Origin: Hyphomicrobiales bacterium
Lineage (GTDB): Bacteria; Pseudomonadota; Alphaproteobacteria; Rhizobiales; Rhizobiaceae
DNA: 64,000 nt
Reading direction: 5' to 3'
Assembly (NCBI GenBank): GCA_900470805.1
Contig: UCCA01000012.1
Location: 62,001 to 126,000, forward strand
Shown here: in pieces, positions 17,444-25,916 of the stretch
How positions within the stretch are numbered: position 1 is the first letter of the stretch
Layout: each line of letters begins with the position of its first letter
Translations under genes and position numbers: made by a program
The notes under the pieces: model-generated
Database searches by the model: none
The model's input: only the letters and a program-made list of their open reading frames with translations
Told to the model about the DNA's origin: nothing

Positions 17444-18508
17444 TCATCCCGCAGCTCTTTGCGGCTCAGCGAGCGCCTCTTCCGGCACAATGACACCAGC
17501 TGCGAGCAAATTATCCAACGCCCGAGCCACGACCGGCGCGACTTCGACACCGGTTTCCAGCGGCTGGTCCACAAGCCCGTTGGCGGGATAGAATTCCGCA
17601 GTCTCGAAATAGGATTTGTACATGTGCCAGCGCGAGCGCAGCAGCACGTTGGACATACCCTTGTCACGGCGCGCAGCGCGCAGCGCCTCGATGTCAATCT
17701 CCGCTGTCACCGCGACACTTTCGATCGGCTCCCTTTCGAAGGCGATGATATTGCCGGTGAAATCGACGATCTGCGACTGCCCGCCCATTTCCTCGCCACT
17801 CGCCGAGAAGCCGATCGACCCCGCCACATTCGTGCTGATGACATAGACCATGTTTTCCGCCGCCCTCGAGATCTTGGCTGCCTCCGAACGGGCGCTGATC
17901 GGCTCGTTCGATGGGTGGATCAGCACTTCCGCGCCGCGCATCATGAAGACACGCGAGAGTTCGGGCACGGTGATCTCGCCGCAAGGAAGAATGGCAAGGC
18001 GGCCAAGCTCGGTGTCGACAACCGGAAACAAGCCCTCTTCTCCGTAGGCCTCGCGATAATCGTCGAGAATGTCGTGCGGCGATGTCCATGCCGCCGTGTT
18101 GATCCGGCGATAGCGCAGGATAATCTCGCCTTTTGGGTCGAGCAGGAAACAGGAATTGAAGAAGCGGTCCGGCCAGCGTGGATCGACCTCGAAGTGATTG
18201 CCTGCGATGTAGATGCCGAGCGTCTTGGCAAGAGCCGCGAAGCGGTCGGTGATCGCGCCGGGAATGGTCGCGCATGCACGCTCGATCCATGCCGATGCAG
18301 GCGTCGCGCGCGGCGGCCCCTGGAATGCGAATTCAGGCAACACCACCATCGCCGGCTTGTCCGGGCCCGAACAGGCACTCTCGATCGCAGCGATAGCCCG
18401 GTCTATGTTGCCATTGATGATGTCCCAGGCTTCCGCATGGCTGGTGGCATTGCTTGCGGCATTGCTGGACATCTGGATACAGGTCGCGCGCCAGGGTTTG
18501 ATGGCCAT
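17444..18508 (-). CDS. Nitrilase-superfamily carbon-nitrogen hydrolase, copy 2
   Basis: This 354-residue protein is a clear paralogue of the hydrolase at 9263: the N-terminus (PWRATCIQM), Glu59 (VLPEF), the YRRINT segment with Arg135 at the usual lysine position, and Cys176 (LPCGEITVPE) all align without gaps. The ATG at 18508 has GGAG 7 nt upstream. It is monocistronic, divergent from GntR copy 2, and its promoter carries the palindrome at 18549. Two such hydrolases may act on successive or alternative amide intermediates. Confidence 0.82.
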   Translation of the reverse strand: MAIKPWRATCIQMSSNAASNATSHAEAWDIINGNIDRAIAAIESACSGPDKPAMVVLPEFAFQGPPRATPASAWIERACATIPGAITDRFAALAKTLGIYIAGNHFEVDPRWPDRFFNSCFLLDPKGEIILRYRRINTAAWTSPHDILDDYREAYGEEGLFPVVDTELGRLAILPCGEITVPELSRVFMMRGAEVLIHPSNEPISARSEAAKISRAAENMVYVISTNVAGSIGFSASGEEMGGQSQIVDFTGNIIAFEREPIESVAVTAEIDIEALRAARRDKGMSNVLLRSRWHMYKSYFETAEFYPANGLVDQPLETGVEVAPVVARALDNLLAAGVIVPEEALAEPQRAAG

Positions 18509-18548
18509 ATTCGTCTCCAGGAAAGATGATTTCACGTTTGTGCACCAA

Positions 18549-18558
18549 TGGCATACCA
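18549..18558. promoter_or_regulatory. Operator-like palindrome TGGCATACCA (site 4)
   Basis: It lies within AATGGCATACCATT (18547-18560), about 40 bp before the hydrolase copy 2 ATG. A second, imperfect dyad TTGTGCACCAA (18538-18548) abuts it. Confidence 0.5.
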
Positions 18559-18627
18559 TTGAGATTCTAAGAGGTCAAGGTACGGCTGGATCCGAAATAT
18601 CGGGGCTATAACAGCCGGGTTGACCAT

Positions 18628-18648
18628 TGGTATGTCACTGGTGTACCG
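18628..18648. promoter_or_regulatory. Tandem operator-like sites upstream of GntR copy 2 (site 5)
   Basis: TGGTATGTCA (18628-18637) and TGGTGTACCG (18639-18648) start 11 bp apart, one helical turn, and end 13 bp before the gntR start. This position suggests autoregulation. Confidence 0.45.
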
Positions 18649-18661
18649 ATGATTTCGATTA

Positions 18662-19366
18662 TTGGTTGAAGCGCTTTTGACGAAGGTGAACGCCGGCTTG
18701 GATCCGTCAGTACAAAATTCTGCCGCGATAGACGTCAGTCTTGGAGAATACGCTTACGGGCGCATTGTCGAGATGATGCTTTCTGGTGCCCTGCCCGCTG
18801 GCGAAGTGTTGCAGGAGCGCCATCTTGGGCAGACGCTGGCGGTATCAAGGACACCGATCCGGGAGGCATTGACGCGTCTAGAGGCGGAATCACTGGTAAC
18901 GCGGCTGCATGGCCGCGTTCATGTCAGCGATACGGCAATCGACACGTATATCCACCTTCTCGATCTGCGCCGAACGCTGGAGATAGAGGTGGCGGGCCGC
19001 GCTACCGGGAAAATCACGACAGAACACACGACAGCGATCGTCGAAGCCATCAACGATCTGTTGAAGCAACCGGTCATCACGCCCTCGCATCATTGGGCTG
19101 TCGATGAAATGGTCCACGGCAGCATCGCAGAAGCGGCCGGCAACCCGATGATGAGTTCGACCATCCGCGATCTGCGGCGCCGCACGCACATCTTCAATAC
19201 GGCGCGCATTCCGCACCGGCTGCTGCCGGGTGCATCGGAGCATCTGGAGCTTCTCAACGCTGTCTCCGGAAGCGATCCGGATCTGTCACGACGCTTGATG
19301 GCGCAGCATCTCGACAACGTTAAGGGCGCCATCATCGACTACATTCTAGGAGCGAGAGGCCGATGA
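18662..19366 (+). CDS. GntR-family (FCD) regulator, copy 2
   Basis: A 234-residue regulator with a winged HTH (YGRIVEMMLSGALPAGE... VSRTPIREALTRLEAESL) and an FCD ligand domain (VDEMVHGSIAEAAGN, IRDLRRRTH). The latter is strikingly like GntR copy 1, so the two are recent or conserved paralogues. The start used is TTG; GTG codons slightly downstream are possible. Tandem palindromes sit just before it, and the next gene overlaps its stop (ATGA). It probably represses the island in the absence of an acidic effector (inference from family). Confidence 0.85.
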   Translation: MVEALLTKVNAGLDPSVQNSAAIDVSLGEYAYGRIVEMMLSGALPAGEVLQERHLGQTLAVSRTPIREALTRLEAESLVTRLHGRVHVSDTAIDTYIHLLDLRRTLEIEVAGRATGKITTEHTTAIVEAINDLLKQPVITPSHHWAVDEMVHGSIAEAAGNPMMSSTIRDLRRRTHIFNTARIPHRLLPGASEHLELLNAVSGSDPDLSRRLMAQHLDNVKGAIIDYILGARGR

Positions 19367-20037
19367 AGACCATGCTGATTGCAGGTGCCAACCGCGGCAT
19401 AGGCAGGGAGTTCGTTCGTCAACTCGGCTCGGCCGGCTGGACCGTCCACGGGACGGCACGTGACGATAAAGGCCTGGAGGAACTGCGCGATGTCTGCGCA
19501 GGCGTCCACCGGCTAGATATTACCAATGATGAAAGCATTTCCGCACTGGCCTCCGAGCTGAGAGGCGTGCCTTTCGACGCAGTGTTTGCCAATGCCGGCA
19601 TCAGCGGCGACGTCACGCTACCGATCGACGCGATCGGATTCGACGAGATGTTTCGAGTTTTCAACACCAATACCTTCGGCCCTCTACGACTGCTCGCTGC
19701 GCTAAAGTCCAACCTGATGGCTGGCGAAAGGCGGCTGGCACTCGGCATGTCCAGCCTGATGAGCTCGATATCAAGCAACGATTGGGGAACCCAGCAATGC
19801 TATCGCGCCTCCAAGACGGCGCTGAACGCAAGCTGGCGGTCGCTGTCCGAGGAGTGGCGGCCTGATGGCATATCTTGCGTCCTGCTGCGCCCAGGCTTCG
19901 TGAAAACCGACATGACCAACAATCAGGGCATGGACGTCGAGACAAGCGTCTCCGGGATGATTTCCGTCATTGAGACGTTGGGGTTGAGCGATAGCGGACG
20001 GGTTATCGGCTATGACGGCAAGGATGTAGCGTGGTGA
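19363..20037 (+). CDS. Short-chain dehydrogenase/reductase 1
   Basis: A 224-residue SDR with the NAD(P) motif AGANRGIG at residues 7-14, NAG at the end of beta-4, and an intact catalytic Tyr-x3-Lys (CYRASKTAL). The lack of a long C-terminus places it among C-factor/carbonyl-reductase-like classical SDRs. Its ATG overlaps the GntR stop, so regulator and enzyme are co-transcribed. It probably oxidises or reduces a pathway alcohol or ketone; the substrate is unknown. Confidence 0.82.
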   Translation: MKTMLIAGANRGIGREFVRQLGSAGWTVHGTARDDKGLEELRDVCAGVHRLDITNDESISALASELRGVPFDAVFANAGISGDVTLPIDAIGFDEMFRVFNTNTFGPLRLLAALKSNLMAGERRLALGMSSLMSSISSNDWGTQQCYRASKTALNASWRSLSEEWRPDGISCVLLRPGFVKTDMTNNQGMDVETSVSGMISVIETLGLSDSGRVIGYDGKDVAW

Positions 20038-20633
20038 GCGAGCAGCAATTTCCCGGAGCGATCGTCATCGTCGGAACCGAAGGCCAGTTGGGCAAGCGCC
20101 TCGCCGCGCTTTATTCCGACATCGGCCACGAGGTCGTCAGCCTGCCGTTGCAGTCCGGGGCCGATCTTGATTCGTTGGTAACGCCATCGCGCGGCAAACC
20201 CATTAGCCTTCTGGTGTTCTGCGATGACTATAGCGGTGACGACGACGATGCCGCCGCAATACAGAGGACGAATATGAAGGCGGCCCTCGAGCGGCTTGCC
20301 TACATGCCTTTCCGACTTGCGAGCCTATTGGAGCCGGCGCTTACGGAGGGCAACGGCAAACTTGTCCTGCTCTCCAGAGCCAATGCAATGATGGAACGCC
20401 CAAACGACGCCGGACGCTTCAGCGAGCGACCGTTTCGGGCCGCCGCGCATGCGCTCTGGCGTTGCCTGTCTATCGAGTGGCGTGACAAAGGCATTCGGTG
20501 CGGCATTGTCGCGCTCGCCGATCCGCGGGATCGCGATGAAACCGGCCTGTTGCCAAAAGCGATCGCTGCAATCGGAAGCCAAGAAAGTCCCGTTACATTG
20601 CGCGATGTCAACGGTGGCAACCTGCCTTGGTAA
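20031..20633 (+). CDS. SDR-like protein without catalytic Tyr/Lys
   Basis: A 200-residue protein with an SDR-like layout but degenerate motifs: VGTEGQLG instead of TGxxxGxG, and FRAAAHAL where SDRs have YxxSKxAL, so both the catalytic Tyr and Lys are gone. It starts GTG (20031 or 20034), overlapping the SDR 1 stop. Its fixed place between two SDR genes suggests a partner or structural subunit for one of them, or decay. Family membership is judged by overall pattern. Confidence 0.6.
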   Translation: MVSEQQFPGAIVIVGTEGQLGKRLAALYSDIGHEVVSLPLQSGADLDSLVTPSRGKPISLLVFCDDYSGDDDDAAAIQRTNMKAALERLAYMPFRLASLLEPALTEGNGKLVLLSRANAMMERPNDAGRFSERPFRAAAHALWRCLSIEWRDKGIRCGIVALADPRDRDETGLLPKAIAAIGSQESPVTLRDVNGGNLPW

Positions 20634-20651
20634 CAACAGCCTGCAAGCTTG

Positions 20652-20661
20652 TCGGCATGCC
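20652..20661. promoter_or_regulatory. Operator-like palindrome CGGCATGCCG (site 6)
   Basis: It is the core of a perfect 14-bp palindrome GTCGGCATGCCGAC (20650-20663) in the 72-bp gap before SDR 3, and fits YGGYATRCCR. Confidence 0.4.
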
Positions 20662-20705
20662 GACTTAGCCGACCCCCAGCAATGCGCATTGGAGCATGAA
20701 CCAAT

Positions 20706-21464
20706 ATGGATATGCAGATTTCAGGCAAGAAGGCCCTTGTTCTCGGTGCCAGCCGCGGACTCGGCGCGGCTATCGCAGCGGCACTCGCCGCAGAGGGGGT
20801 CAAGGTGTTTGCCGCTGCCCGCAACATTGACAGCATTAGCGAAACGGACGCCGTGGTCCCGGTATCGGTCGATCTTTCCGACGACGCATCGGTCGCAGCA
20901 TTGATCGCGATGCTAAAGGAACGGGGTGGCGTCGATATCGTCGTTAACAATTCGGGCGGGCCGAAGGCCGGGCCGGCGCTCGGCCAGTCAAGCGAAAGCT
21001 GGCTTGCCGCCTTCCAGTCGATGGCCACCTCGATCTTTTCGATCACCGATGCCATGCTTGAGGGCATGGTGGCCCGAAAATGGGGCCGCGTGATCACCGT
21101 CGGATCTTCCGGCGTGGTTCAGCCGATCGCCAATCTGGCACTCTCGAACGGCGTGCGTGCCGCCGTTGCCGGTTGGTCGAAGACGCTGGCGTCGGAAGTC
21201 GCCCGCCACGGCATCACCGTCAACATGATCCTGCCAGGCCGTATCGCTACCGATCGCGTACGCGAACTGGACGGCTTGAAGGCGGAGAAAACGGGCGCAA
21301 GCATCGAGTCTGTCCAGGAGGCATCCCGCAACGAGATTCCGGTTGGCCGCTACGGCAAGCCGGAAGAATTCGCGGCCGTCGCCGTATTCCTGGCAAGTTC
21401 GCAGGCCAGCTATGTGACAGGCTCGTCCATCCGCGTTGACGGTGGGATGATCCGGGCGGTCTGA
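20706..21464 (+). CDS. Short-chain dehydrogenase/reductase 3
   Basis: A 252-residue SDR with cofactor motif GASRGLG, NNSGG in place of NNAG, and a C-terminal FLASSQASYVTGSSIRVDGG typical of FabG-like enzymes. The active-site segment reads LALSNGVRAAV, so the usual Tyr-x3-Lys is Leu-x3-Gly/Arg-like; this 'SN-x-x-R' variant recurs in a subgroup annotated as 3-oxoacyl-ACP reductase. Catalysis by the standard mechanism is therefore doubtful. GGAG lies about 10 nt before the ATG. It is the last gene of the plus-strand run. Confidence 0.75.
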   Translation: MDMQISGKKALVLGASRGLGAAIAAALAAEGVKVFAAARNIDSISETDAVVPVSVDLSDDASVAALIAMLKERGGVDIVVNNSGGPKAGPALGQSSESWLAAFQSMATSIFSITDAMLEGMVARKWGRVITVGSSGVVQPIANLALSNGVRAAVAGWSKTLASEVARHGITVNMILPGRIATDRVRELDGLKAEKTGASIESVQEASRNEIPVGRYGKPEEFAAVAVFLASSQASYVTGSSIRVDGGMIRAV

Positions 21465-21518
21465 AGCGCTAGGCAGTGAGACCGCCACCGACTTCAGCTC
21501 TCGCCTCGGCTTTCGCTG

Positions 21519-22505
21519 TCATTGAGCCGCCGCGTTGACAGGCTTGGTGATCGACAGCGGGACCGAAATGCTGAGATAGACGGCATCGCCTTCTGCCCGG
21601 TTCTCCGCGGCGAACTCATGGAAGTACTTGATGCGGGTTGAGACAGGAAGCTCGCCGACCTTGAAGTTCCATCCGATGGTCGCGCCGATGGCCGCGACCC
21701 TGCCCTTGAAATCGCTGCGAGCCCCATCACCACTGTCGCCGGTGACCTGGTCGTAATAATAGCCGACAAGGCCGACATCGAACTGCTCGTTGAAGTGCTG
21801 AACGGCCGCCCATTCGAAGTGAAATTCGTTGCCGGTGCGGTAGTCGGTTGCCGGATTTTCGGCGTTGAAGGTCATGCCGATCGCAGCCGAGAGGTCGAGC
21901 CCGATCGTCGGATCGAGCCATGTCACGGCGGCGTTCACGTCCGCCCCCCAGTGATGGAAAGCGATGTTGGAGATTTCGCCATCCTGATAGTCCCCAATTG
22001 GCACGTTGATCAGCGTGCCGACCTGATAATGGAAGTTTCCGGCCTCCCAGCCGAGCAATGCGCCCAGAACGGGATCACCGATCGTGAACACGTTGTCCGA
22101 AGTCGATCCCGTGGCGGTACCGCCAAGCGGGCCTGCCACCGTCAGATCCGCCTTGGTGTTTTTCCAACCGACCGGCACGGTCGCCGACAGGCCTAGATGG
22201 CCGCCGGCAATGTCTTCGGGCAACACCCAGATGACCGTTGGAATGGAAATGACAGCGGCGCCATCGACGCCGACGGCCAGCCGTCCGCCTGTCGGCAAGC
22301 CTCGATCTCCACCGAGATCGCCGCGATACATATAAAGGTCATTCGAGAAGAAGACGCCGGGCGGAGGCGTGATACCCGCAGTCGCCGTTTTTGATCCCAA
22401 GAGATAAAAACCCGCCCCGCCCTCGGCAGCGAATGCCAAACTTGGAACAAGTGCCGCCCCGCCGGCAAGCAATGCAATCCCCGCCCGAGTCATATGCCGT
22501 CCCAT
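21519..22505 (-). CDS. Outer-membrane protein, phenol MetA-pathway type
   Basis: A 328-residue protein with a signal peptide (MGRHMTRAGIALLAGG... PSLAFAAEG) and a beta-barrel-like sequence of alternating hydrophobic residues and repeated W/Y/F strands ending in SISVPLSI. It matches the 'MetA-pathway of phenol degradation' porin-like family that sits in aromatic catabolic clusters and is thought to aid substrate passage across the outer membrane. GGGGAG precedes the ATG at 22505. It is convergent with SDR 3 and probably belongs to the island. Confidence 0.75.
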   Translation of the reverse strand: MGRHMTRAGIALLAGGAALVPSLAFAAEGGAGFYLLGSKTATAGITPPPGVFFSNDLYMYRGDLGGDRGLPTGGRLAVGVDGAAVISIPTVIWVLPEDIAGGHLGLSATVPVGWKNTKADLTVAGPLGGTATGSTSDNVFTIGDPVLGALLGWEAGNFHYQVGTLINVPIGDYQDGEISNIAFHHWGADVNAAVTWLDPTIGLDLSAAIGMTFNAENPATDYRTGNEFHFEWAAVQHFNEQFDVGLVGYYYDQVTGDSGDGARSDFKGRVAAIGATIGWNFKVGELPVSTRIKYFHEFAAENRAEGDAVYLSISVPLSITKPVNAAAQ

Positions 22506-22693
22506 ATCCCGTCTCCCCTCTGGTGTCAGTCCGACGCCGGCCGGCAGATACTCGCTACCGTCGGCGATAGTCTCCGGCTCCAATCGCAGGTCCCCCGACC
22601 CGATCGCAGCCCCTGCCACATGAGTTGGCAGGCGGTACAAAGCTTACAAGTACGCAACGGTAACAATGCAACGCTTTTCGTGCGTGATGCAAC

Positions 22694-24454
22694 TCAATGG
22701 ACCGTGGAATTTTCCACCTCCGCAACCTTGTCCGGCGCCACGATGCGCGCAGCTTTTGTCAATCCTCGCTCGATCGATGCTATGATCGAAGTGGGGTAGC
22801 GACGCCGCTCCATCCAGATCCGCAACGATGTCTCGTAGTCCGGTAGCATCGTCCTGAGGTAGGCAAGCCTGCCCGGAGCATCAGGCGATGACAGCTCACC
22901 GAGCGATGCGGCACGGATTGCGCGGACGACAAAGTCGCTGCAATTGACTTGCTCGGCAAGCAGCGAGGCATTGGAATAGTCGCCGCGATCGTAGGCGTCG
23001 AGCGCCAGAACGATGCGCGCGTCTCTCGGCACGCTGTCGACGTTTCTCGCAGCATCCTCGGCCAGGGAGACAGCTGCGCCTTGGTATCCCGAGCTATAGA
23101 GCACGCCCGCCAACTTCGACAGCACCTCCGGATTGTTCGGATTGAGCGACAGCGCCCGATTGCCTGCCGCAATCGCTGCATCGGTGCTGCCCCGATAGAA
23201 TTGGGCCATCATCAGCGCGACATGGGCTCGGTCGGATGACGGGTCAAGCGAAACGGCATGGTTGGCAAGCGACAGCGCTCGATCGAAAGGCGTCGTCTCC
23301 GGATCTGCTCCTTTGGCAGCGACAAGCACACGGGAAAGCAGGGCCAGCGCATCGGAATTGTTGGGAAGCAATGCAACCGTTTGCTCAAGGCAATTCGCAG
23401 CCGCTTGAATACCCGTGCGCCCGCCCTCGTCCAGTTCGTACTCGGCCTTCAGCACGCAACTATTGCCGAGCGCATTCCCGCTCGCATCATCATGGATTTC
23501 AAGATTGTTGATGACACCGCGCGTACTGGCGAAGCGCTTGGCAAGCACGGACACCATCTCGTCGCGCACGGCGGCTTCACTACGCCCATCGACCGGAACT
23601 TTTTCGATGCCAGACTTCAACACGCCGCCGCCGTGTGCTTCGACGATCTGCCACCAGACGGTGCGATCGTCCGTGTCGGCGTAGTATTTCATGTCGATGA
23701 CATAAGCACTCCCCGGCGCCGGACGCAGGCTCTGCGAGAGAGATCCCGTTTGAACCGCCGTCTGCGAAGATATGCTCAACGTCCTGAAGCGCGATATAGC
23801 GGTGACAAGATAGTCCCTGGTCATGGTCGCCTCGGCAGATCGCGTTTCATCGGCCGAAGACATCGCAACGGCGATAGCAGGTCGCACGGTCACTTCCGGC
23901 GCATTCGTGAAAAACACCACGCCGGCGGCCCCTGCGGCCAGCACAAGCAGCGCCGCGGTTCCTGCAGTGGCGACATGAAGGCGGTTCCATTGATGACGTG
24001 ATGATATCCCGGCCAACTGTGCGCCATCCCCGGCGAGGTGGCCACGACGGCGGTCATCGGCGACGGCATGAGCCGCCGAGACCAGGTGACCCGGGCATCG
24101 CGAGAACACGGCCACATATCGCCCGATCGGCAGGTGGACGGAAATGTCCAGTTCCGCGCCGAACGCTTCGTAGTAGTTGGTCAGGGCACCTCGGAGACGG
24201 CTAACTTCAATTCGGACGATCGGGTCCGCGTTGGCGTCAAACCGGCTTGTCCGGTTGAGGACATCGAGCGCAATGGCGTAGGCTTTCACCCCCTCGGTCT
24301 CGCCCTCAAAGCCCTTCTCTGCCACATATTTAAGGATATTCTTGGCGCGGTCGGTTCCATGGAACCGTGGATCGGCAAGCAGGCGATCCAACTCTCTACG
24401 GGCTTCGGCCTCGCTGACGTCATGGTATAACGCGCCCTGTTCCCCAACTCTCAT
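22694..24454 (-). CDS. Membrane-anchored TPR protein with N-terminal signalling-type domain
   Basis: The 586-residue protein has an N-terminal domain (residues ~10-110: ELDRLLADPRF, KYVAEKGFEG, DPIVRIEVSRLRGALTNYY) seen in rhizobial proteins loosely annotated as adenylate-cyclase-like or CadC-like. One transmembrane helix follows near 164-186 (TAALLVLAAGAAGVVFF). The periplasmic part has a TolB-like segment and then TPR-like helices (residues ~370-500). No cyclase catalytic domain is present. I infer a membrane sensor or scaffold. The small gene at 24595 lies just upstream on the same strand. Confidence 0.65.
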   Translation of the reverse strand: MRVGEQGALYHDVSEAEARRELDRLLADPRFHGTDRAKNILKYVAEKGFEGETEGVKAYAIALDVLNRTSRFDANADPIVRIEVSRLRGALTNYYEAFGAELDISVHLPIGRYVAVFSRCPGHLVSAAHAVADDRRRGHLAGDGAQLAGISSRHQWNRLHVATAGTAALLVLAAGAAGVVFFTNAPEVTVRPAIAVAMSSADETRSAEATMTRDYLVTAISRFRTLSISSQTAVQTGSLSQSLRPAPGSAYVIDMKYYADTDDRTVWWQIVEAHGGGVLKSGIEKVPVDGRSEAAVRDEMVSVLAKRFASTRGVINNLEIHDDASGNALGNSCVLKAEYELDEGGRTGIQAAANCLEQTVALLPNNSDALALLSRVLVAAKGADPETTPFDRALSLANHAVSLDPSSDRAHVALMMAQFYRGSTDAAIAAGNRALSLNPNNPEVLSKLAGVLYSSGYQGAAVSLAEDAARNVDSVPRDARIVLALDAYDRGDYSNASLLAEQVNCSDFVVRAIRAASLGELSSPDAPGRLAYLRTMLPDYETSLRIWMERRRYPTSIIASIERGLTKAARIVAPDKVAEVENSTVH

Positions 24455-24594
24455 CGCTGCCCGCCCTGCAATCGATCATACTAAAGTAGAACAAACGCAA
24501 TTATCGCCCATATGACAACAGGTTGCAATTTAAAAAGCTAACAAAACCGTAATTTGATCACGTTAAACGTGTACCTCTGCCAGGCAAAACTTAC

Positions 24595-24879
24595 TCAGGT
24601 TTGCGTCCGGCAGTACCGGATCACGTCGTTCTCGATTTCGGAACAGATTGCCCGATACTCCTCGACGAGGTCTTCTCCCGCACTCTCTTGGCCATTCTCA
24701 AGCCGCTCAAGCATCGCCGTGGCCTCTCCATAGGCGTCGCAGTAGTTTTCCAGGGTCCGCGAACGCGGGGCCAGAAGCTGCAATCGCTCGCGCAGGCTCG
24801 GAAGCTTCATCATCAGCCGCAGGAGACCTTTGTGGGCAGTCCCCTTGAAAGACCTTTGACTATCGTAGCTCCTGGCCAT
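24595..24879 (-). CDS. Small hypothetical protein, 94 residues
   Basis: A soluble, charged and mainly helical protein (LPSLRERLQLLAPRSRTLENY; DLVEEYRAICSEIENDV) with no signal peptide. I do not recognise the family. The next gene downstream on the same strand is the TPR membrane protein 140 bp away; that gap is AT-rich and may contain a separate promoter. A functional pair is possible but unproven. Confidence 0.55.
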   Translation of the reverse strand: MARSYDSQRSFKGTAHKGLLRLMMKLPSLRERLQLLAPRSRTLENYCDAYGEATAMLERLENGQESAGEDLVEEYRAICSEIENDVIRYCRTQT

Positions 24880-25067
24880 TGCGCCATCCAGACCTCGTTT
24901 TCGCCCTGTGGTGCAGGGAGTTTAGCGGTTCGGCACGGCCCCGGAAGTACGCAACAGTAACAGTCTTGTCGGTCAATGCTTTCGCACGACCGGACCACGT
25001 CGCCATTTCAAGCTACGCGATCACGCACTGAAAAGTTTCGTGTCCCACCACTGGGTGTCGGACCTGC

Positions 25068-25916
25068 CTAGTGCGCCGACGGCTGCTTCGCTCGCGCCAC
25101 GATCTGCGTTGGATTGACGAACTGCAGCGCGATGATCAGCCAAAACAGCGTCGTCACCATATAGACGACGGCCATCGCATCGATCGACTGGCCTGCTCGA
25201 ACGCCCGACGCGAAGACCGCGTAATAGAGCGAGACCACGAGCGTCTGCGTCGTTGGCCCGGCGATCAGGAAGGTGAGTTCGAACATGGCGATGGTTCGGA
25301 CCAGCACCAGCAGAAGTGCCGCCAGCATCCCCGGTAGCAGCAGCGGTAGAAGGATGCGCAGGAACAGGCTGGTGGTGCCGGCCCCGAAGACGCGGGCAGC
25401 GGCCTCGATGCGGGGATCGATCTGCTCAATGAACGGGATCATCACAAGCACGACAAAGGGCAGCGACGGCACGACGTTGATCAGCACCACCCCCCAGAAG
25501 GTGCCACCAAGCCCCAATTGATAAAGTACCGTCGCGAGTGGGATACCGTAGGTCAGTGGCGGGATCAGCAACGGCAGAAGGAACAGCAGCACGACGAGCC
25601 GCTTGCCGACGAAATCACGGCGCGCCAATGCATAGGCAGTCGTCACGCCGAGAATTCCCGAAATGCTGACAACAGTGAAGACAATTTCGAATGTTACCAG
25701 CACCACGCTGGAAAGTTGGAACTCCTTCCAGGCGCTGAAATACCATTTCGTCGTCCAGCCGGCCGGCAGCCAGGTGCCGAGCCAGCGGGTCGCGAACGAG
25801 TTGACGACCACGGCAGCGATAACGGCAAGAAGATTGAGAACGAAAAGCGTGGCGAGCGCCCAGATGGCGAACCGCCAGATCTTCGATATGAGCCCCTGGT
25901 CGCGGATCATGGTCAA
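25068..25916 (-). CDS. ABC transporter permease (PotC type)
   Basis: A 282-residue permease with about six hydrophobic helices and the EAA-like loop (AARVFGAGTTSLFLRILLPLLLPG). It is the second membrane subunit of a spermidine/putrescine- or Fe3+-type importer; the start overlaps the partner permease stop by 4 bp (ATGA). Co-location with a mannonate dehydratase suggests an organic-acid or sugar-acid substrate, which is inference. Confidence 0.88.
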   Translation of the reverse strand: MTMIRDQGLISKIWRFAIWALATLFVLNLLAVIAAVVVNSFATRWLGTWLPAGWTTKWYFSAWKEFQLSSVVLVTFEIVFTVVSISGILGVTTAYALARRDFVGKRLVVLLFLLPLLIPPLTYGIPLATVLYQLGLGGTFWGVVLINVVPSLPFVVLVMIPFIEQIDPRIEAAARVFGAGTTSLFLRILLPLLLPGMLAALLLVLVRTIAMFELTFLIAGPTTQTLVVSLYYAVFASGVRAGQSIDAMAVVYMVTTLFWLIIALQFVNPTQIVARAKQPSAH

